Origin: Acidovorax temperans
Lineage (GTDB): Bacteria; Pseudomonadota; Gammaproteobacteria; Burkholderiales; Burkholderiaceae_C
NCBI RefSeq assembly: GCF_006716905.1
Contig: NZ_VFPV01000001.1
Location: 611,501 to 675,500, forward strand
DNA: 64,000 nucleotides
Direction of reading: 5' to 3'
How positions within the stretch are numbered: position 1 is the stretch's first letter; each line of letters opens with the position of its first letter. The translations under genes were made by a program, and so were the position numbers. Shown here piece after piece: positions 25,359 through 34,235 of the stretch. The notes under the pieces are model-generated. The model had not been told where the DNA came from. It did not search any database and was given only the letters and a program-made list of their open reading frames with translations.

Positions 25359-26159
25359 ATGGGTTTTCTGACCGGCAAGAAACTGCTCATCACCGGCGTG
25401 CTGTCCAACCGTTCCATCGCCTATGGCATTGCCAAGGCCTGCCACGAACAGGGTGCCGAGCTGGCTTTCAGCTACGTGGGTGAGCGCTTCAAGGACCGCA
25501 TCACCGAGTTCGCTGCCGAGTTCAATTCCAAGCTGGTGTTTGACTGCGATGTAGCCAGCGACGAGCAGATTGCCCGCATGTTTGCCGACCTGAGCCAGGT
25601 CTGGCCCAAATTCGACGGCTTTGTGCACAGCATTGGCTTTGCCCCTCGCGAAGCCATTGCTGGCAACTTCCTGGACGGCCTCTCGCGCGAGAACTTCCGC
25701 ATTGCGCATGACATCAGCGCCTACAGCTTCCCTGCCATGGCCAAGGCTGCCCTGCCTTACCTGAACGACAAGTCGTCGTTGCTGACGCTGTCTTACCTGG
25801 GCGCGTTGCGCTCCATCCCCAACTACAACACCATGGGCCTGGCCAAGGCCAGCCTGGAAGCCAGCGTGCGCTACCTGGCCGAAGCCGTGGGCCGCACCGA
25901 AGACGGCCGCAGCATCCGCGCCAACGGCATCAGCGCCGGCCCCATCAAGACCCTGGCCGCCAGCGGCATCAAGGACTTTGGCAAGCTGCTCAGCCGCGTG
26001 GCCGACGCCTCGCCCCTGCGCCGCAACGTGACCATTGAAGACGTGGGCAATGTGGCCGCCTTCCTGCTGTCCGACCTGGCCAGCGGCATGACGGCCGAAA
26101 TCACCTATGTGGACGGCGGCTTCAGCCAGACCGCAGGCCTGAGCGCAGACCAGGTGTAA
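25359..26159 (+). CDS. fabI: Enoyl-[acyl-carrier-protein] reductase (NADH) FabI, 266 aa
   Basis: The ATG at 25359 follows a strong AGGAGAAG site. The cofactor-binding start is [20 protein letters not shown], typical of FabI. Active-site tyrosines and lysine are in [20 protein letters not shown] (Tyr-x6-Lys, about residues 156-163). [17 protein letters not shown] and the C-terminal [10 protein letters not shown] are also diagnostic. It catalyses the last reduction of each fatty acid elongation cycle. Length is normal, and the triclosan/isoniazid-type inhibitor pocket appears intact. A hairpin with a T-run follows the gene. Confidence 0.97.
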   Translation: MGFLTGKKLLITGVLSNRSIAYGIAKACHEQGAELAFSYVGERFKDRITEFAAEFNSKLVFDCDVASDEQIARMFADLSQVWPKFDGFVHSIGFAPREAIAGNFLDGLSRENFRIAHDISAYSFPAMAKAALPYLNDKSSLLTLSYLGALRSIPNYNTMGLAKASLEASVRYLAEAVGRTEDGRSIRANGISAGPIKTLAASGIKDFGKLLSRVADASPLRRNVTIEDVGNVAAFLLSDLASGMTAEITYVDGGFSQTAGLSADQV

Positions 26160-26195
26160 AACTGCGCAGGGCTGAACAGGCTCCACATCAAATTG

Positions 26196-26236
26196 GCTGC
26201 TAGCGTTTATTTAACAAGCGCTAGCAGCTATTTTTT
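26196..26236 (+). terminator. Palindromic repeat copy 4, acting as a likely terminator after fabI
   Basis: Arms GCTGCTAGCG (26196-26205) and CGCTAGCAGC (26219-26228) are perfect, with a 13-base loop, and are followed by TATTTTTTT. This is both a member of the dispersed repeat family and a good rho-independent terminator. Confidence 0.75.
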
Positions 26237-26257
26237 TGATAGCAACACACTTCCACG

Positions 26258-27154
26258 ATGCACCGCAGACGCTGCCTGACCTGGCTGGGCCTGATGCCCC
26301 TGAGCCCTCTCACCCCCCTGCTCCCGCTGACTACCCCTGCAGCTTGGGCAGCCGATGCACCCGCCCTGCTGCTGGCCAACGTGTACCGCCCCGGAATGCC
26401 ATTGGCCGACTACTGGGTGAGCGAGAAATACGACGGCGTGCGCGGCTATTGGGATGGGCACACCTTGCGCACGCGCGGCGGCGAAACCGTGGTGGCCCCC
26501 GCGTGGTTTACCGCAGGCTGGCCCACCACGCCCATGGACGGCGAGCTGTGGGCCGGGCGTGGCCGCTTTGCCCATGCCCAGTCCACCACCCGGCAACAGC
26601 AACCTGACGATGCCGCGTGGCGACAGATGCGCTTCATGGTGTTTGACCTGCCCGCCCACGGCGGTGTGTTTGACGAACGCCTGGCTGCCTTGAAAACGCT
26701 GGTCGCATCCATCCAGCAAGACTGGGTGCAGGCCGTGCCACAGCAACGTGTGGCCACCGATGCCGCCTTGCAGGCCCTGTTGCAACGCACGGTGCGATCG
26801 GGTGGCGAGGGGCTGATGCTGCACAAAGGCAGCTCGCTGTACCGATCAGGCCGCAGCGATGACCTCATCAAGCTGAAGACGCATGACGACGCGGAGGCCC
26901 TGGTCGTAGGCCACCTGCCCGGCAAAGGCAAGCACGCCGGGCGGCTGGGCGCCCTGTTGGTAGAGATGCCCACAGGCCAGCGCTTCAAGCTCGGGGCCGG
27001 GCTGACCGACGCAGACCGCGACCAGCCGCCGCCGCTGGGCAGCTGGGTGACTTACCGCTATCGAGGCACACACGACGGGGGCCTGCCCCGGTTTGCGAGC
27101 TTTGTGCGGGTGCGGCTGGACATGCCCCCTGCCTCGCCTCAAAACCCCCAATAA
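26258..27154 (+). CDS. Exported ATP-dependent DNA ligase (LigE-type), 298 aa
   Basis: The N-terminus (MHRRRCLTWLGLMPLSPL, cleavage near AAWAADA) is an export signal. The ligase motif I is SEKYDGVRGYW with catalytic Lys57. Motif IV is visible as GGEGLMLHKG and motif V as DLIKLKTHDDAEA. An OB-fold domain follows (about residues 200-285). Size and signal peptide match the minimal periplasmic LigE class found in betaproteobacteria and Neisseria-like bacteria, thought to repair nicks in DNA outside the cytoplasm, perhaps incoming DNA during transformation. It is distinct from the NAD-dependent replicative ligase. Confidence 0.9.
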   Translation: MHRRRCLTWLGLMPLSPLTPLLPLTTPAAWAADAPALLLANVYRPGMPLADYWVSEKYDGVRGYWDGHTLRTRGGETVVAPAWFTAGWPTTPMDGELWAGRGRFAHAQSTTRQQQPDDAAWRQMRFMVFDLPAHGGVFDERLAALKTLVASIQQDWVQAVPQQRVATDAALQALLQRTVRSGGEGLMLHKGSSLYRSGRSDDLIKLKTHDDAEALVVGHLPGKGKHAGRLGALLVEMPTGQRFKLGAGLTDADRDQPPPLGSWVTYRYRGTHDGGLPRFASFVRVRLDMPPASPQNPQ

Positions 27155-27155
27155 A

Positions 27156-27185
27156 AAACGCTCCGAGGCACGCCAGGGAGCGTTT
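27156..27185. terminator. Bidirectional terminator hairpin between convergent genes
   Basis: AAACGCTCC (27156-27164) pairs with GGAGCGTTT (27177-27185) around a 12-base loop. The A-run on the left and T-run on the right suit both directions. It separates the ligase gene from the decarboxylase gene on the other strand. Confidence 0.75.
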
Positions 27186-27223
27186 GCAGCGGCTGGCGCG
27201 CTCACCGCGCCACGCTGTTCGTC

Positions 27224-29593
27224 TCAGATGGTGCGGCCGTAAGGGCCGTCGTCTCCCCGCTGCACGATGTTGTCGGCCGTGACACGCGGAGTCTTCGCTG
27301 CCCTGGATGGCTTGTCTTCGGCGGCCACACAGTCGGCATAGAAGCGCACCTGGCCGTTCTCGTCTTCCACTTCCACCAGACCGTGGATGTCGGTTTCAAA
27401 GCCGGGGCACAGCTTGGCGAATTCGCGGGCGAACTTGAGGTAGTCCACGATCTTCTTGTTGAACACTTCGCCAGGAATGAGCAGCGGAATGCCGGGTGGG
27501 TAAGGCGTGACCAGACCCACGGTGATGCGGCCTTCCAGATGGTCGATTTCCACACGCTCGGTCTTGCGCTGGGCAATGTGTGCGTATGCGTCCGAAGGCT
27601 TCATGGCCGGCGTCAGGTCCGACAGGTACATCTCCGTCGTCAGGCGGGCAATGTCGTACTTGGCGTACATCTCGTGCACGTGCTGGCACAGGTCGCGCAA
27701 GCCCATGCGCTCGTAGCGCTTGTGCTGCTGGCAGAACTCGGGAAGGATGCGCCACATGGGCTGGTTCTTCTCGTAGTCGTCCTTGAACTGTTGCAGCGCC
27801 GTCAGCAGCGTGTTCCAGCGGCCCTTGGTGATGCCGATGGTGAACATCACAAAGAAGCTGTACAGGCCCGTCTTTTCCACCACCACGCCGTGCTCGGCCA
27901 GGTACTTGGTGACGATGGACGCAGGAATGCCGGTCTTGTCGAACTTGCCATCCAGGCTCAGGCCGGGCGTGACGATGGTGGACTTGATCGGGTCCAGCAT
28001 GTTGAAGCCGTCGGCCAGTTGGCCAAAGCCGTGCCACTTGCTGCCCTTCTTGCCCTTGGCGTCGCTGCGGATGATCCAGTCCTCCGCACGGCCCATGCCT
28101 TCATCCACGAGCTTTTCAGGGCCCCAGACCTTGAACCACCAGTCGTTCTTGCCGAAGTCTTCTTCCACCTGGCGCATGGCGCGGCGGAAGTCGAGGGCTT
28201 CCAGAATGCTTTCTTCCACCAGCGCGGTGCCACCGGGCGGCTCCATCATGGCGGCAGCCACGTCGCAGCTGGCAATGATGCTGTACTGCGGGCTGGTCGA
28301 GGTGTGCATCAGGTAGGCCTCGTTGAACAGGGGCCGGTCGAGCTTCACCGTTTGCGAGTCCTGCACCAGCACATGCGATGCCTGGCTGATACCCGCCAGC
28401 AGCTTGTGGATGGACTGCGTGGCGTACACCACTGAGTGCTTGGGGCGCGCGCGCTTCTTGCCCATGGCGTGGTAGCTGCCATAGAACGGGTGGAAGGCCG
28501 CGTGGGGCAACCAGGCCTCGTCAAAATGCAGGTTGTCCACGTAGCCGTCGAGCATGCCCTTGATGGTTTCGGTGTTGTAGAGCACGCCGTCATAGGTGGA
28601 TTGCGTGAGCGTCAGCACGCGGGGCTTCACCTTCTTGGCATCCACGCCCTTGAGCAGCGGGTTGGCCTTGATCTTGGCCTGGATGGCTGCGGGCTCGAAC
28701 TCGCTTTGCGGGATCGGGCCGATGATGCCGAAGTGGTTGCGCGTGGGCTTCAGGAACACCGGGATGGCCCCGGTCATGATGATGCTGTGCAGGATGGACT
28801 TGTGGCAGTTGCGGTCCACCACCACCACATCACCGGGCGCCACGGTGTGGTGCCACACCATCTTGTTCGATGTGGACGTGCCGTTGGTCACGAAGAAGCA
28901 GTGGTCGGCATTGAAGATGCGCGCCGCATTCCGTTCAGATTCGCCAATGGCCCCGTTGTGATCCAGCAGCTGGCCCAGTTCTTCCACCGCGTTGCACACG
29001 TCGGCGCGCAGCATGTTCTCGCCGTAGAACTGGTGGTACATCTGGCCCACAGGGCTCTTCAAGAACGCCACGCCGCCCGAGTGACCGGGACAGTGCCAGC
29101 TGTAGGAGCCGTCTTCGGCGTAGTCCAGCAGCGCCTTGAAGAACGGAGGCTGCACGCTTTCGAGGTAGCTCTTGGCCTCACGGATGATGTGCTTGGCCAC
29201 GAATTCGGGGGTGTCCTCGAACATGTGGATGAAGCCATGCAGCTCGCGCAGGATGTCGTTGGGCAGGTGGCGGCTGGTTTTGGTTTCGCCGTGCACGTAA
29301 ATGGGCACTTCGGAGTTCTTGCGACGCACTTCACCGATGAAGTGGCGCAGGTTCAGCACGATGGGGTCCAGCTCATCGCCGCCCGTGAATTCCTCGTCGT
29401 CAATCGACAAGATGAACGCGCTGGCGCGGCTTTGCTGCTGCGCAAACTGAGACAGGTCACCATAGCTGGTCACCCCCACCACCTCAAAGCCCTCGGCCTC
29501 GATGGCCTGCGCCAAAGCGCGGATGCCGAGACCCGAAGTGTTCTCGGAACGATAGTCCTCATCGATGATGATGATGGGAAAGCGAAACTTCAT
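27224..29593 (-). CDS. Arginine/lysine/ornithine decarboxylase, 789 aa
   Basis: Start at the ATG at 29593 (MKFRFPIIIIDEDYRSEN); the open frame beyond it lacks family similarity. The fold-type I large decarboxylase pattern is clear: a receiver-like wing domain (residues 1-130), the PLP domain with HCPGHSGG, DEAWLPHAAFHPFY, and the PLP lysine in TQSIHKLLAG, and a C-terminal domain with TPYPPGIPLLIPGE. Enzymes of this group decarboxylate lysine, arginine or ornithine. The sequence alone does not fix the substrate. It has no adjacent antiporter gene of an acid-resistance type. Burkholderiales commonly carry one such housekeeping gene, probably for polyamine synthesis. Confidence 0.93.
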   Translation of the reverse strand: MKFRFPIIIIDEDYRSENTSGLGIRALAQAIEAEGFEVVGVTSYGDLSQFAQQQSRASAFILSIDDEEFTGGDELDPIVLNLRHFIGEVRRKNSEVPIYVHGETKTSRHLPNDILRELHGFIHMFEDTPEFVAKHIIREAKSYLESVQPPFFKALLDYAEDGSYSWHCPGHSGGVAFLKSPVGQMYHQFYGENMLRADVCNAVEELGQLLDHNGAIGESERNAARIFNADHCFFVTNGTSTSNKMVWHHTVAPGDVVVVDRNCHKSILHSIIMTGAIPVFLKPTRNHFGIIGPIPQSEFEPAAIQAKIKANPLLKGVDAKKVKPRVLTLTQSTYDGVLYNTETIKGMLDGYVDNLHFDEAWLPHAAFHPFYGSYHAMGKKRARPKHSVVYATQSIHKLLAGISQASHVLVQDSQTVKLDRPLFNEAYLMHTSTSPQYSIIASCDVAAAMMEPPGGTALVEESILEALDFRRAMRQVEEDFGKNDWWFKVWGPEKLVDEGMGRAEDWIIRSDAKGKKGSKWHGFGQLADGFNMLDPIKSTIVTPGLSLDGKFDKTGIPASIVTKYLAEHGVVVEKTGLYSFFVMFTIGITKGRWNTLLTALQQFKDDYEKNQPMWRILPEFCQQHKRYERMGLRDLCQHVHEMYAKYDIARLTTEMYLSDLTPAMKPSDAYAHIAQRKTERVEIDHLEGRITVGLVTPYPPGIPLLIPGEVFNKKIVDYLKFAREFAKLCPGFETDIHGLVEVEDENGQVRFYADCVAAEDKPSRAAKTPRVTADNIVQRGDDGPYGRTI

Positions 29594-29750
29594 GCGCAGC
29601 CTCCGTGAAACCGTGCCCTGCCCGGCCAAAAAACAAAATAGGCGCGAAGTGTACGGAATAACGGTGTCCTGCCTTTGAAGCGCCATCCTTTTGACCCAGA
29701 ATGTGGTGCACTAAACACATCACACAGACGCATCTGCGCAAGGAGGCTCC

Positions 29751-30176
29751 ATGGAGGAATCCACCATCTGGTGGTTGCTGGCGGGAGGGCTGGTGGTAGC
29801 AGAACTGCTCACCGGCACTTTTTATCTGCTCATGCTGGCCGTGGGCGTGGGAGCGGCGGGCATTGCAGCCCATCTGGGCGCATCGACCACCGCACAAATC
29901 CTCACGGCGGCTCTGGTCGGCGGTGGCTCGGTGGTGGGCTGGCATCTCCTGCGGCGCAAGCGCCCCGGCGATCCATCTGCCAGGGCCGACCGCAGCGTGA
30001 ACCTGGACGTGGGCGAAACCGTCATGATCGAAAGCTGGAATGCGGACGGCACCAGTTCGGTCAAATACCGGGGCGCCAACTGGGTGGCCATCCACCGGCA
30101 AGGCGTACAGCCATCGACCGGCCCACACCGCGTTGCCGAGCTGGTGGGCAACCGTCTGCTGGTCGATCCGCTCTAG
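29751..30176 (+). CDS. NfeD family membrane protein, 141 aa
   Basis: Two to three hydrophobic helices occupy residues 7-70, followed by an OB-fold domain with VNLDVGETVMIESW and VKYRGANWVAIHRQG. This matches the short NfeD class that works with SPFH (stomatin/flotillin-like) proteins in membrane microdomains or protease regulation. The TAG stop codon (30174-30176) is part of a CTAG target duplication made by an IS, so the gene is intact by a single base. Its usual partner, the SPFH gene, now lies 5.9 kb downstream behind stacked IS elements. Confidence 0.92.
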   Translation: MEESTIWWLLAGGLVVAELLTGTFYLLMLAVGVGAAGIAAHLGASTTAQILTAALVGGGSVVGWHLLRRKRPGDPSARADRSVNLDVGETVMIESWNADGTSSVKYRGANWVAIHRQGVQPSTGPHRVAELVGNRLLVDPL

Positions 30177-31499
30177 CAGGCTGCTGAAATACTCCCCGCC
30201 GCAGCCCAGCCCACCTCCCCGCTTTTGACGGAACCGCCTGATTTTTCAGCAGTCTGGGCCTGTTTTGCTCGTTTTTGAGCCCTTTTCTTCGCCCTTTACA
30301 CCCCGCTGGCACCCTGCAGACGCACCTGTCCCAAGGTGCGCATGCGCGTGAGGTTGTACGCAGCCATGTTCAGCACAAACAACTGGTCGACCTTTTGCAG
30401 TCCGCGCACCATCACTTGCCGGATGCTGCCGATCATCTTGGCCCAGCCAAAGCCTTGTTCGATCAGCTTTCTCTTTTGCTGGGAGATGGCGTAGCCTTCG
30501 CTGCCCGCGATCCTGTCAGGCACCGCCGATTGACGCCCTGATTTGTTCTGCGCCACATGGGGCAGCACGTTCATCGCTTGCAGGGCTTCAATGAATTCCT
30601 TGGCGTCGTAGCCTTTGTCCGCGCCCAGCGTGATAGTGATGGGCTCATCGCCCGGTAGTGCCTGCCGCGCATCGTTGATCATGGCCTTGGCCGCTTCGCG
30701 CTCTGCATATCCGTCGGCCTGTGTGACCACGGCGCTGACCACCAGCCCGTGGCGGTTGTCGGTGAGTGTGTGGCCCATGAAGCGCAACTCGCTGGCTGTC
30801 TTGCCTTTGCGGTACAGCCTTGCATCCGCGTCCGTTGTGGACTCGTGGGTGTCGTTGCTGCGCTTTTGGTCTTTGAAGTTCCCCGCGTCGGTATCGTCGT
30901 CGCCCTGGCGGTCTTTGCGCACAAAACTCTTGTGGCCCGCCCAGGCCTGGATCAGGGTGCCATCCACGCTGAAGTGCTCGCCCGAGAGCAGTTCCTGCTC
31001 CTGGGCTTGTTGCACGATCTGATTGAAGAACTCGATGACCGCATCGTGCTCGATCAGGCGTTCGCGGTTCTTGCTGAAGACGGTGGGCACCCAAACGGCA
31101 TCGTCCATGGCCAGGCCAATGAACCAGCGAAACAGAAGGTTGTACTGGGTCTGCTCCATGAGCTGGCGCTCCGAGCGCACGCTGTAGAGCACCTGGATGA
31201 GCATGGCGCGCAGCAGCTTCTCGGGGGCAATGCTGGGGCGTCCGCCCTTGATGTCGGCCGCATACATCTGGGCAAACAGATCGTCCATCTTCTGCAGGGC
31301 CTTGTTGACCATGATGCGGATCACCCTCAGGGTGTGGTCGGCGGGCACGAAGTCATCGAGATGGCGCATCGTGAACAGGCTCTCGGTGAAGGTGTCGGCT
31401 CCGCGCATGGATGGCTCGTCTGTCTGGTCAGTAGGGGGCTTGATTGTCGCGGCTGGGCGGCTGTCGCGGACTGTCGGTGGGGAGTATTTCAGCAGCCTG
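30177..31499 (-). mobile_element. 1323-bp IS5-family element (IS-beta)
   Basis: The terminal repeats are 21 bp and perfect, beginning CAGGCTGCTGAAATACTCCC. The target duplication is CTAG (30173-30176 and 31500-31503). The right CTAG is also the left border of the next element, so this one inserted later, exactly at the edge of the older one. Confidence 0.95.
30296..31408 (-). CDS. IS5-family transposase (IS-beta)
   Basis: This 370-residue transposase is a relative of the IS-alpha enzyme (RSERQLMEQTQYNLLFRWFIGL; GEHFSVDGTLIQAWAGHKSF), with the second DDE aspartate in GADKGYDAKEF and a C-terminal Glu in KRKLIEQGFGWAK. The frame is complete, suggesting an active element. The same DUF772 plus DDE layout as IS-alpha shows two lineages of one IS group active in the same genome. 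Confidence 0.95.
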   Translation of the reverse strand: MRGADTFTESLFTMRHLDDFVPADHTLRVIRIMVNKALQKMDDLFAQMYAADIKGGRPSIAPEKLLRAMLIQVLYSVRSERQLMEQTQYNLLFRWFIGLAMDDAVWVPTVFSKNRERLIEHDAVIEFFNQIVQQAQEQELLSGEHFSVDGTLIQAWAGHKSFVRKDRQGDDDTDAGNFKDQKRSNDTHESTTDADARLYRKGKTASELRFMGHTLTDNRHGLVVSAVVTQADGYAEREAAKAMINDARQALPGDEPITITLGADKGYDAKEFIEALQAMNVLPHVAQNKSGRQSAVPDRIAGSEGYAISQQKRKLIEQGFGWAKMIGSIRQVMVRGLQKVDQLFVLNMAAYNLTRMRTLGQVRLQGASGV

Positions 31500-31837
31500 C
31501 TAGGGGCTGTTGAGAATCAAGCACAACGGCTCGGAGGGCTGTGATGCAATAGGCGCATGAGCATTCGATGGGTACTGACAGACGAGCAATGGGCCAAGAT
31601 GGAGCCTCAATGCCTTGGCAAGCCAAGTGATCCTGGACGCAGCGGCACAGACAACCGCCGCTTCGTTGAGGCAGTGCTGTGGATTGCCCGCACAGGCAGC
31701 CCCTGGCGAGACCTGCCGCCAGAGTTCGGCAAGTGGAACACGGTGTTCAAACGCTTTAGAGACTGGGTTAAGGCAACGCTGATTAAGGTCCACCGTTGAG
31801 GGGTGAGGTTGCCCCCGAAAAGTGGAGTTCTTAGCTC

Positions 31838-32200
31838 ATGACCACAATGCTGGAAAGGAGCGAAGAAATGGTCGACAAGCAGGTACGTGGCAAGTACACC
31901 CTGGAGTACAAACTGGAGGCTGTCAGGCAGGTCAAGGCCGGGCAGTCTGGGGCGGTGGTGGCCAAGGTGCTGGGCATCCCGTCATCAAATGTGTCCAACT
32001 GGGTTCGCCTGGATGCCAAGGGGCAATTGGGCGGTGTTGTGCCGAGCCAGAAGGCCCCGGTGGTCACAGCCGAACAGATGGAGCTTGCGCGTTTGAGGGC
32101 CGAGGTGGCTCGCCTGAAGATGGAGCGCGACATCGCAAAAAAAGCCGCAGCGTACTTTGCGCAGGATGTGCTGCAAAGTACGCTTGGGTCCGGCAAATGA
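31838..32200 (+). CDS. IS3-family OrfA (IS-epsilon copy 1)
   Basis: The 120-residue protein carries the helix-turn-helix that binds the IS ends (YTLEYKLEAVRQVKAGQSGA, GIPSSNVSNWVR) and a C-terminal leucine-zipper-like segment (RLRAEVARLKMERDIAKK). Its stop overlaps the orfB ATG (ATGA). It is fused to OrfB by -1 frameshifting to make the full transposase. Confidence 0.95.
   Translation: MTTMLERSEEMVDKQVRGKYTLEYKLEAVRQVKAGQSGAVVAKVLGIPSSNVSNWVRLDAKGQLGGVVPSQKAPVVTAEQMELARLRAEVARLKMERDIAKKAAAYFAQDVLQSTLGSGK
32137..32144 (+). other. Slippery site for -1 frameshifting between orfA and orfB
   Basis: Seven A residues followed by G (A7G). In the orfA frame the codons are GCA AAA AAA GCC, so a -1 slip on A AAA AAA joins the OrfA frame to a frame that is open straight into OrfB. 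Confidence 0.8.
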
Positions 32201-33069
32201 GCGGCAAGGCATGGCCTGTGAGCCTGATGTGCGAGGTGCTGGAGATCAGCACCAGCGGGTACTTCAACTGGAAGCGAGGTCAGGGTGAACCTGATCATTG
32301 CCCCAGCCGGTTTCAGAGCGACGAAGCCTTGCTGGCGCACATACGTGCCATTCACGCGGAGATCAAAGGCGAGTACGGTTGGCCCCGCATGCACAAGGAG
32401 CTGTTGGCCAGGGGCATCCGCGTGGGCAAAGAGCGTGTGCGCGTGCTGATGCAGCGCCACGGGATCAAGGCGCGCACCAAGAAGAAGTTCGTCGTTACCA
32501 CCGACAGCAAGCACCACCTGCCGGTGGCTCCGGATCTCGTGCAGCGGCGCTTCAACCCCGAGGCGCCCAATCTGCTGTGGAGCGGCGACATCACTTACAT
32601 CCCCACCGATGAGGGGTGGCTGTACCTGGCTGCGGTGCTTGACCTGCACAGCCGCCAGGTGGTGGGCTGGAGCATGCAGCCGCACATGCAGACCAGCCTG
32701 GTCAAAGACGCGCTGCTGATGGCCTGCTGGCGCCGCAGGCCAGCCAAGGGGCTGATCTTCCACAGCGACCGCGGCAGCCAGTACTGCAGCCATGAGTTCC
32801 AGACCACGATGAAGGCCTGGGGTATCAGTTCATCCATGAGCCGCAAGGGCAACTGCTGGGACAACGCGCCCACGGAGAGCTTCTGGGGCCATCTGAAGGT
32901 GGCTTGCGTGCTGGGGCAAAGGTTTGCCACCCGAGAGCAGGCCAGGACAGCCATTCTGAACTGGATGGCCTTCTACAATCACTCTCGTCTGCATTCGGCG
33001 CTGGGCTATCTCAGCCCCATGCAATACGAGCAACGCTGGCTGGCGGCTCAGCGCAAGAACGCCGCATGA
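32197..33069 (+). CDS. IS3-family OrfB transposase (IS-epsilon copy 1)
   Basis: The 290-residue catalytic part (from MSGKAWPVS) has the rve-type DDE core: Asp in WSGDITYIPTDEGW, Asp in FHSDRGSQYCS, and Glu in DNAPTESFWGHLK. A helix-turn-helix-like N-terminal region with GYFNWKR and IKGEYGWPRMHKEL precedes it. The frame is complete and identical in copy 2. Confidence 0.95.
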   Translation: MSGKAWPVSLMCEVLEISTSGYFNWKRGQGEPDHCPSRFQSDEALLAHIRAIHAEIKGEYGWPRMHKELLARGIRVGKERVRVLMQRHGIKARTKKKFVVTTDSKHHLPVAPDLVQRRFNPEAPNLLWSGDITYIPTDEGWLYLAAVLDLHSRQVVGWSMQPHMQTSLVKDALLMACWRRRPAKGLIFHSDRGSQYCSHEFQTTMKAWGISSSMSRKGNCWDNAPTESFWGHLKVACVLGQRFATREQARTAILNWMAFYNHSRLHSALGYLSPMQYEQRWLAAQRKNAA

Positions 33070-33131
33070 AACCCGGGCTAAGCGCTCCGAAATTCAGGGG
33101 CAACCTCAGGGGGGTCAAACGTTATCCGCAG

Positions 33132-34106
33132 ATGAAGCAGCAGACCCTGGCAATGGCCGCAGATCAAGACAACGGATTCGAGCATTCGCGCAAACCCACC
33201 CGACGCGAAGAGTTCTTGCGGACCATGCAGACAATAGTGCCATGGGCCGCTCTGTGTCAGGTGATAGAGCCGCACTACCCCAAGGCAGGCAACGGCCGCC
33301 CGCCCATTGGCCTAGAGCGCATGCTGCGCATCCACTTCCTGCAGCACTGGTTCAACCTGGCCGATCTGGCGTGCGAGGAGGCTCTGTATGACAGTGCCAG
33401 TCTGCGCCGCTTTGTGGGGATTGACCTGGGCCGCGAACGCGTGCCCGACGCCACCACGCTGCTGAAGTTTCGCAAACTGCTCCATGAGCACAAACTGGGC
33501 GAAGCCCTGTTTGCCAAGGTAGGCCAGCAATTGCAGGAGCGCGGCTTCAAGGTCAACACCGGCACCATCGTGGATGCCACCATCATCGCCGCGCCCAGTT
33601 CTACCAAGAACGCCGACAAGGCGCGCGACCCCGACATGCACCAGACCCGCAAAGGCCAGCAATGGTATTTCGGCATGAAGCTGCACATTGGGGTGGACAG
33701 CCAAAGCGGGCTGGCGCACAGCGCCGTGGTGACGGCGGCCAACGTGCACGACAAACACCCACTGCCCGATCTGCTGCATGGCAATGAGCGACGCGTGTAC
33801 GGCGACTCGGCCTATGCCAGCCAGAAAACACTGATAGCGAGCAAAGCCCCCAGGGCCAAGGACTTCACCAACCAGCGCACCCGCCGTGCGGGCGAGGTGG
33901 ACGAAGTTCAGCGGGCCAAGAACCGCAACAAGTCACGGGTGCGCGCTCGGGTCGAGCATGTCTTTGCGGTGGTAAAGCGCCTGTGGGGATTCACCAAGGT
34001 GCGCTATCGCGGGCTGCAAAAGAACGCCACGCGTGCGTTCACGGCCTTGGCGCTGGCCAACATCTACCTTGCCCGAGGGCGCCTGCAGGGACAGGTGCGC
34101 CCGTAA
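33132..34106 (+). CDS. IS5-family transposase (IS-delta copy 1)
   Basis: The start used is the ATG at 33132 (MKQQTLAMAADQDNGFEHSR); an upstream TTG/GTG in the same frame is possible. This 324-residue enzyme is of the classical IS5 subgroup: LERMLRIHFLQHWFNLAD, Asp in GTIVDATIIAAPSS, second Asp in VYGDSAYAS, Glu in RARVEHVFAVVKRLWGF. The IS3 insertion lies about 24 bp upstream and removes the native leader, but the reading frame is complete. It could therefore still supply transposase to copy 2, which has a stop codon. Confidence 0.93.
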   Translation: MKQQTLAMAADQDNGFEHSRKPTRREEFLRTMQTIVPWAALCQVIEPHYPKAGNGRPPIGLERMLRIHFLQHWFNLADLACEEALYDSASLRRFVGIDLGRERVPDATTLLKFRKLLHEHKLGEALFAKVGQQLQERGFKVNTGTIVDATIIAAPSSTKNADKARDPDMHQTRKGQQWYFGMKLHIGVDSQSGLAHSAVVTAANVHDKHPLPDLLHGNERRVYGDSAYASQKTLIASKAPRAKDFTNQRTRRAGEVDEVQRAKNRNKSRVRARVEHVFAVVKRLWGFTKVRYRGLQKNATRAFTALALANIYLARGRLQGQVRP

Positions 34107-34235
34107 GGGTGGAAATCGGGCCTCAAGGCCCTGCGAACGGCCCAAATGGGCGGCGCAAGAGGCCACAAAATCCAAAAAATGGCGTCTTCCGCGTTCGCGC
34201 GGGAAATTTCGAGGGCTTGTTCAGCGTAGCCTTAA

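Larger units (their letters stand above)
31804..33108 (+). mobile_element. 1305-bp IS3-family element (IS-epsilon), copy 1
   Basis: Ends begin TGAGGTTGCCCC. The host site has six G residues in the undisturbed copy 2 of IS-delta (44.99-45.02 kb). Here there are four on the left and six on the right, so the duplication is GGGG. A second copy in inverse orientation, with identical length, is at 47869-49173. Confidence 0.93.
31772..34231 (+). mobile_element. 1151-bp IS5-family element (IS-delta), copy 1, carrying an IS3 element
   Basis: End repeats share GGC(A/T)ACGCTGA. The target duplication is TTAA (31768-31771 and 34232-34235). Removing the 1305-bp IS3 insertion and its 4-bp duplication gives 1151 bp, exactly the length of copy 2 at 44980-46130. 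Confidence 0.92.

Noticed and set aside
25257-26186. N-terminal extension of the yejA frame to 921 codons
   Set aside because: The extension is antisense to fabI; a signal peptide begins at 25256, which fixes the true start.
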